Both the position numbers and the translations under genes were made by a program. This document shows positions 61,456 through 64,000 of a DNA stretch of 64,000 nucleotides, in pieces. The notes beneath the pieces are model-generated. The model was not told where the DNA came from and made no database searches. It saw nothing but the letters and a program-made list of their open reading frames with translations. Every line of letters starts with the position of its first letter. Position 1 is the stretch's first letter. The stretch is from assembly GCF_000350225.1 (NCBI RefSeq), contig NW_005178804.1:148369-212368 (forward strand). Direction: 5' to 3'. This DNA is from Chondrus crispus (taxonomy: Eukaryota > Rhodophyta > Florideophyceae > Gigartinales > Gigartinaceae).

Positions 61456-61988
61456 TTTAGCTAGATGCTGGTTCTCCTAAGCGCTCCACACTCGCCCACG
61501 CCCCACACTATTCTCACCTCTACGCCGTGGCCCCCCTGCTTTCATTGCGCACACCTGCACCTCCTTGACCCATGTTGTACTGTAATCGCCCAACGAAAAG
61601 CGCCGGAGACGCGGAAGGCGCAGAAAACGCGGGAGACGCGGAAAACGCGGGAGACGCGGAAAGCGCGGGAGACGCGGAAAGCGCGCCGGCGGGAAACACA
61701 AGTTGCGCACTCTCACGTGCACGCACTGTTGCACACTCCCCGAAGTTCTTCCAGGTGTTCTGCACAAAGAAGGCGCGCGCGATGGCCAATGAAAAACATA
61801 CAGAATGCACACGTGGGTATCTATTGCCAGTCTCTATTCGACCAATAGACTCCAGACTGACTCTAAATTTCCAGAATATAGAGGCATTTCACTATCTAAT
61901 CTAAAGGATTCTCTTACCGTTTAGATTAGATTTGTGCTGTAATGTTGCGCAAAATCTGTAACCAGAATTTTGGGCTTATCATACCTCA
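61456..61988. other. Spacer with minisatellite
   Basis: No convincing gene. A plus-strand frame (61572-61904) exists only because the 18-bp repeat is open in that frame. An inverted repeat ATCTAATCTAAA/TTTAGATTAGAT lies near 61895-61932. Confidence 0.45.
61601..61681 (+). repeat. 18-bp minisatellite
   Basis: About four and a half units of CGCGGGAGACGCGGAAAG-type repeats, with one half-length unit. Translated forward it would give Ala-Gly-Asp-Ala-Glu-Ser repeats, but no gene context supports that. Confidence 0.85.
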
Positions 61989-62235
61989 GGGCCATTCCAT
62001 TCATCGTGATTGGCAATCATGCAATCACGCAATCACGCGATCACGACATTAATTTAACGTCTTTCTGCAAGTTGGAGCACAAGATTAATTTTAAGTCGAT
62101 TGTTTATTTCTTTAATGAGCATGACCATTTTTTAGGAAACGTAATATAAACAACCAACCACAAGGGAGCAGCCACCATTTATTGACGTGATTGCGTGATT
62201 GCGTGATTGCCAATCACGATGAATGGAATGGCCCT
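61989..62235. repeat. MITE with 50-bp terminal inverted repeats
   Basis: A 247-bp element. Left (61989-62039) and right (62185-62235) ends match nearly perfectly, starting AGGGCCATTCCATTCATCGT and containing tandem CAATCACG octamers. The centre is AT-rich and noncoding. Outer flanks contain TA at 61983 and 62239, but three to four unmatched bases lie between, so the target duplication is uncertain. Confidence 0.8.
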
Positions 62236-62237
62236 CA

Positions 62238-62270
62238 ATAGAGATAGAAAATCTTCCGCGGTGGGGATGG
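62238..62270 (-). repeat. 33-bp terminal-type inverted repeat, right
   Basis: Partner of 58751-58783 in inverted orientation. The MITE lies immediately to its inner side, as if it had inserted next to or into the end of the Harbinger element. Confidence 0.6.
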
Positions 62271-62555
62271 ACTCTGTATCTGTCCAGAGTCACAATATCT
62301 GTCGAGAGTCATAAATATCTGTTCTCCCTCCACGTGGGGCCAGATTGGCGACAACCACTCACTGGCGCAAATGCCGATTCAAGAACGGAAGAAAAAGTAT
62401 ATCGATTGTTTACGATGACAGGGCTGCTTGCAACAAAGCAGGCAGGTGGTGGGCGAGCCGCGCGGCTAAAAACAAAATGGGCGAGGTGAGGGGGACAACA
62501 CGGGCGTGAAACAAAAAGTACAAGTGAACAACAAACAAAAAAAAGCACTCTCCAA

Positions 62556-63995
62556 CTAGCGCTCCTTCGAAGCGAGCTTTCGGGCCGGCGGTCTGATGAG
62601 GCCGGAGTTGAAGATCACCAGCGTGGCCAGGAGGACCCAGTGCCCGTAGAACCCAAACTGGCGGAACGCCCCGATGGACAAGTCCAGCGCGAGCATCACG
62701 AACGACATGATAAAGTAGTTGACGGTGAGGCTCGTCGCCACGGCGGACGCCACGTCGTACACGGGCTTGAGCGGCCCGGCCGTCTTGCCATCCGCACGCA
62801 TGAAGCGCGGCCGGATCGTGCGACGCACCTGGCGGTGCACCACCGTGGCCGCCGCCACGGAGAGGAAGAAGAGGTAGTAGCCCGGGTAGAAGCCGTGCCA
62901 GAAGGCAGACACGAGGTAGGTGAAGTACAGGTTGACCGACGGCGGGGCGCGGTCGTACACGTAGCGTCGCAGCCACAGGTTGGTGGTCTTGTTCCAGTTC
63001 TGCGACGACGTGCGCAACGACTGTGACGTCTCGTACTTCCACACGTTGACATTCTCGACGCGGTCCCACCGTGCAGCGCCCGTGAGCTTGTCCACGCCGT
63101 TGTACCCCAGGCCGGACATGCACGCCGAGCCCTCGGCAATCTTCCACCCAAAGTAGTACTTGAACCTGACAGCGAGCAATGCGACCCACACGGCTGCGTA
63201 CCGTGTCAACAAGGAGCCCGACGCCATATATTTGGGATCGGTCAGCATGGTGGTGGCTGGGAACTGGAGCGAGAGGGCCGTGTGGGCGACGAAAAAGAAG
63301 AGGCCCTGCACGAGGCGCCAGATGCCTGGCAAGTAGGGCGAGGGCGAGACCTTGGTGCCCTCGGCAAAGGCCTTGTAATCAGCATACTCAAAGGCCGGAC
63401 CAATGGTGACATTGGCCGGAAACAAAATAAAGCTGAGAAACTCGAGCAGCGACGGGAGCTTCTCCACGGACCTCGCCTTCTGCTCCTTGGTAGCGTCCGG
63501 GTCCGCGCCGTCCTGGACGTTATACGCCAGTCCCATGAGCTTCTGCGTGGTGACCATAGCGACGAGGGTCCAATCCAAGGTCCATCCGAGGTAGTCGGTG
63601 ATCTGTCGGTACAAGTGGCCGGCGGCGAGGATGGCCATGGCAACGAAGGACACAAGGCGGGCACTGCGCGGGCCGAGGGCCCACATGAGGGCGTAGCACA
63701 GCAGGCACGACGCGACGTTGAAGAGGGCCTGGTATCCGTTGACGAACTGCAGCATCCACGTGCCGACGACGACCGAAAAGACGTGGCGGAAGAGCCCCGA
63801 CGGGCCGGGCGGCAGCGCGCGCCACGTGAGCGCGACCGGGTACGACAGCAGCAGCGCCAGGAAGAGGCGGATCTCCGGCGGCGTCACCGCGGCGATGTCG
63901 GCCAGGCTGTCCACGGCCGCGAGCACCGGCGCGGGCGTCAGGCACTGGTCGGACGCGAACAGCGCGTCCTGCGCGGCGGCGAGCGTGGCGGCCAT
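62556..63995 (-). CDS. MBOAT lysophospholipid acyltransferase
   Basis: 479 residues, no intron, ATG at 63995 (five bases from the window edge, so a further upstream start cannot be excluded). It transfers an acyl chain from acyl-CoA to lysophospholipids in the ER membrane, part of phospholipid remodelling. The protein has many hydrophobic segments (about 44-60, 70-105, 112-128, 180-200, 225-245, 262-282, 355-390, 415-445 and 448-465). The MBOAT signatures are clear: NWNKTTNLWLRRYVY at 333-347 with the conserved Asn, and SAFWHGFYPGYY at 363-374 with catalytic His367. The WNK/TN-WLR and WHG-PGYY pair is that of the LPCAT/LPEAT/LPIAT branch (yeast Ale1, animal MBOAT1/2 and LPCAT3). Substrate cannot be told from sequence. 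The gene is GC-rich and intact, unlike the relics beside it. Confidence 0.93.
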   Translation of the reverse strand: MAATLAAAQDALFASDQCLTPAPVLAAVDSLADIAAVTPPEIRLFLALLLSYPVALTWRALPPGPSGLFRHVFSVVVGTWMLQFVNGYQALFNVASCLLCYALMWALGPRSARLVSFVAMAILAAGHLYRQITDYLGWTLDWTLVAMVTTQKLMGLAYNVQDGADPDATKEQKARSVEKLPSLLEFLSFILFPANVTIGPAFEYADYKAFAEGTKVSPSPYLPGIWRLVQGLFFFVAHTALSLQFPATTMLTDPKYMASGSLLTRYAAVWVALLAVRFKYYFGWKIAEGSACMSGLGYNGVDKLTGAARWDRVENVNVWKYETSQSLRTSSQNWNKTTNLWLRRYVYDRAPPSVNLYFTYLVSAFWHGFYPGYYLFFLSVAAATVVHRQVRRTIRPRFMRADGKTAGPLKPVYDVASAVATSLTVNYFIMSFVMLALDLSIGAFRQFGFYGHWVLLATLVIFNSGLIRPPARKLASKER

Positions 63996-64000
63996 GATCG

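Noticed and set aside
1-64000. CRISPR arrays, bacterial operons, rRNA genes
   Set aside because: The repeats present are LTRs, inverted repeats and one minisatellite; no spaced short direct repeats, ribosome binding sites or rRNA-like sequence were seen.

Overview
The window is GC-rich nuclear DNA from a eukaryote and consists almost entirely of mobile elements. Chromodomain-bearing Ty3/gypsy LTR retrotransposons, a DIRS-type fragment and PIF/Harbinger, DDE and pogo-like transposase relics point to a eukaryote. The only ordinary cellular gene is an apparently intron-free MBOAT lysophospholipid acyltransferase at the right edge (62556-63995, minus). A repeat-rich, intron-poor alga such as a red seaweed would fit, but nothing in the window proves the species. 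No rRNA, tRNA or CRISPR was found.

Layout. 1-2573 (minus): 3' half of a decayed gypsy element ('GypF'). 2574-15704 (plus): complete gypsy element 'GypB' copy 1, with LTRs, gag, pol and a large antisense ORF. 15705-17550: DIRS-like RNase H and tyrosine recombinase remnant. 17551-22307: relics comprising a long foldback hairpin, a broken helical/coiled-coil ORF, a solo LTR and a DDE transposase pseudogene. 22308-26627 (plus): related element 'GypC', cut inside pol. 26628-31021 (plus): 5' half of GypF, inserted in GypC pol. 31022-56639 (minus): two GypB copies in tandem sharing the middle LTR. 56640-62270: pogo-like transposase pseudogene, PIF/Harbinger transposase and Myb-like ORF remnants, a MITE and a minisatellite. 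62556-63995: MBOAT gene.

The main structural result is that the gypsy half at 1-2573 and the one at 26628-31021 are one element. A GypB insertion split it, and an inversion of about 15.3 kb between two inverted GypB copies then separated the halves. The same 5-bp target duplication (GCAAC at 2569-2573, GTTGC at 31017-31021) is found at the two cut ends, and the pol codons join exactly there. A misassembly across the 13-kb inverted copies would look the same.

The GypB family is itself unusual. Its gag AUG lies in the last nucleotides of the LTR after an AUG-free leader. Gag and pol look joined by a -1 frameshift signal (A6, six-base spacer, stem-loop). Its protease reads DTC where DTG is expected. 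Between pol and the 3' LTR each copy carries an intact 836-residue antisense ORF of unknown function. Copies 1 and 2 have all frames open and may be, or recently were, active; copy 3 is broken in gag and pol.
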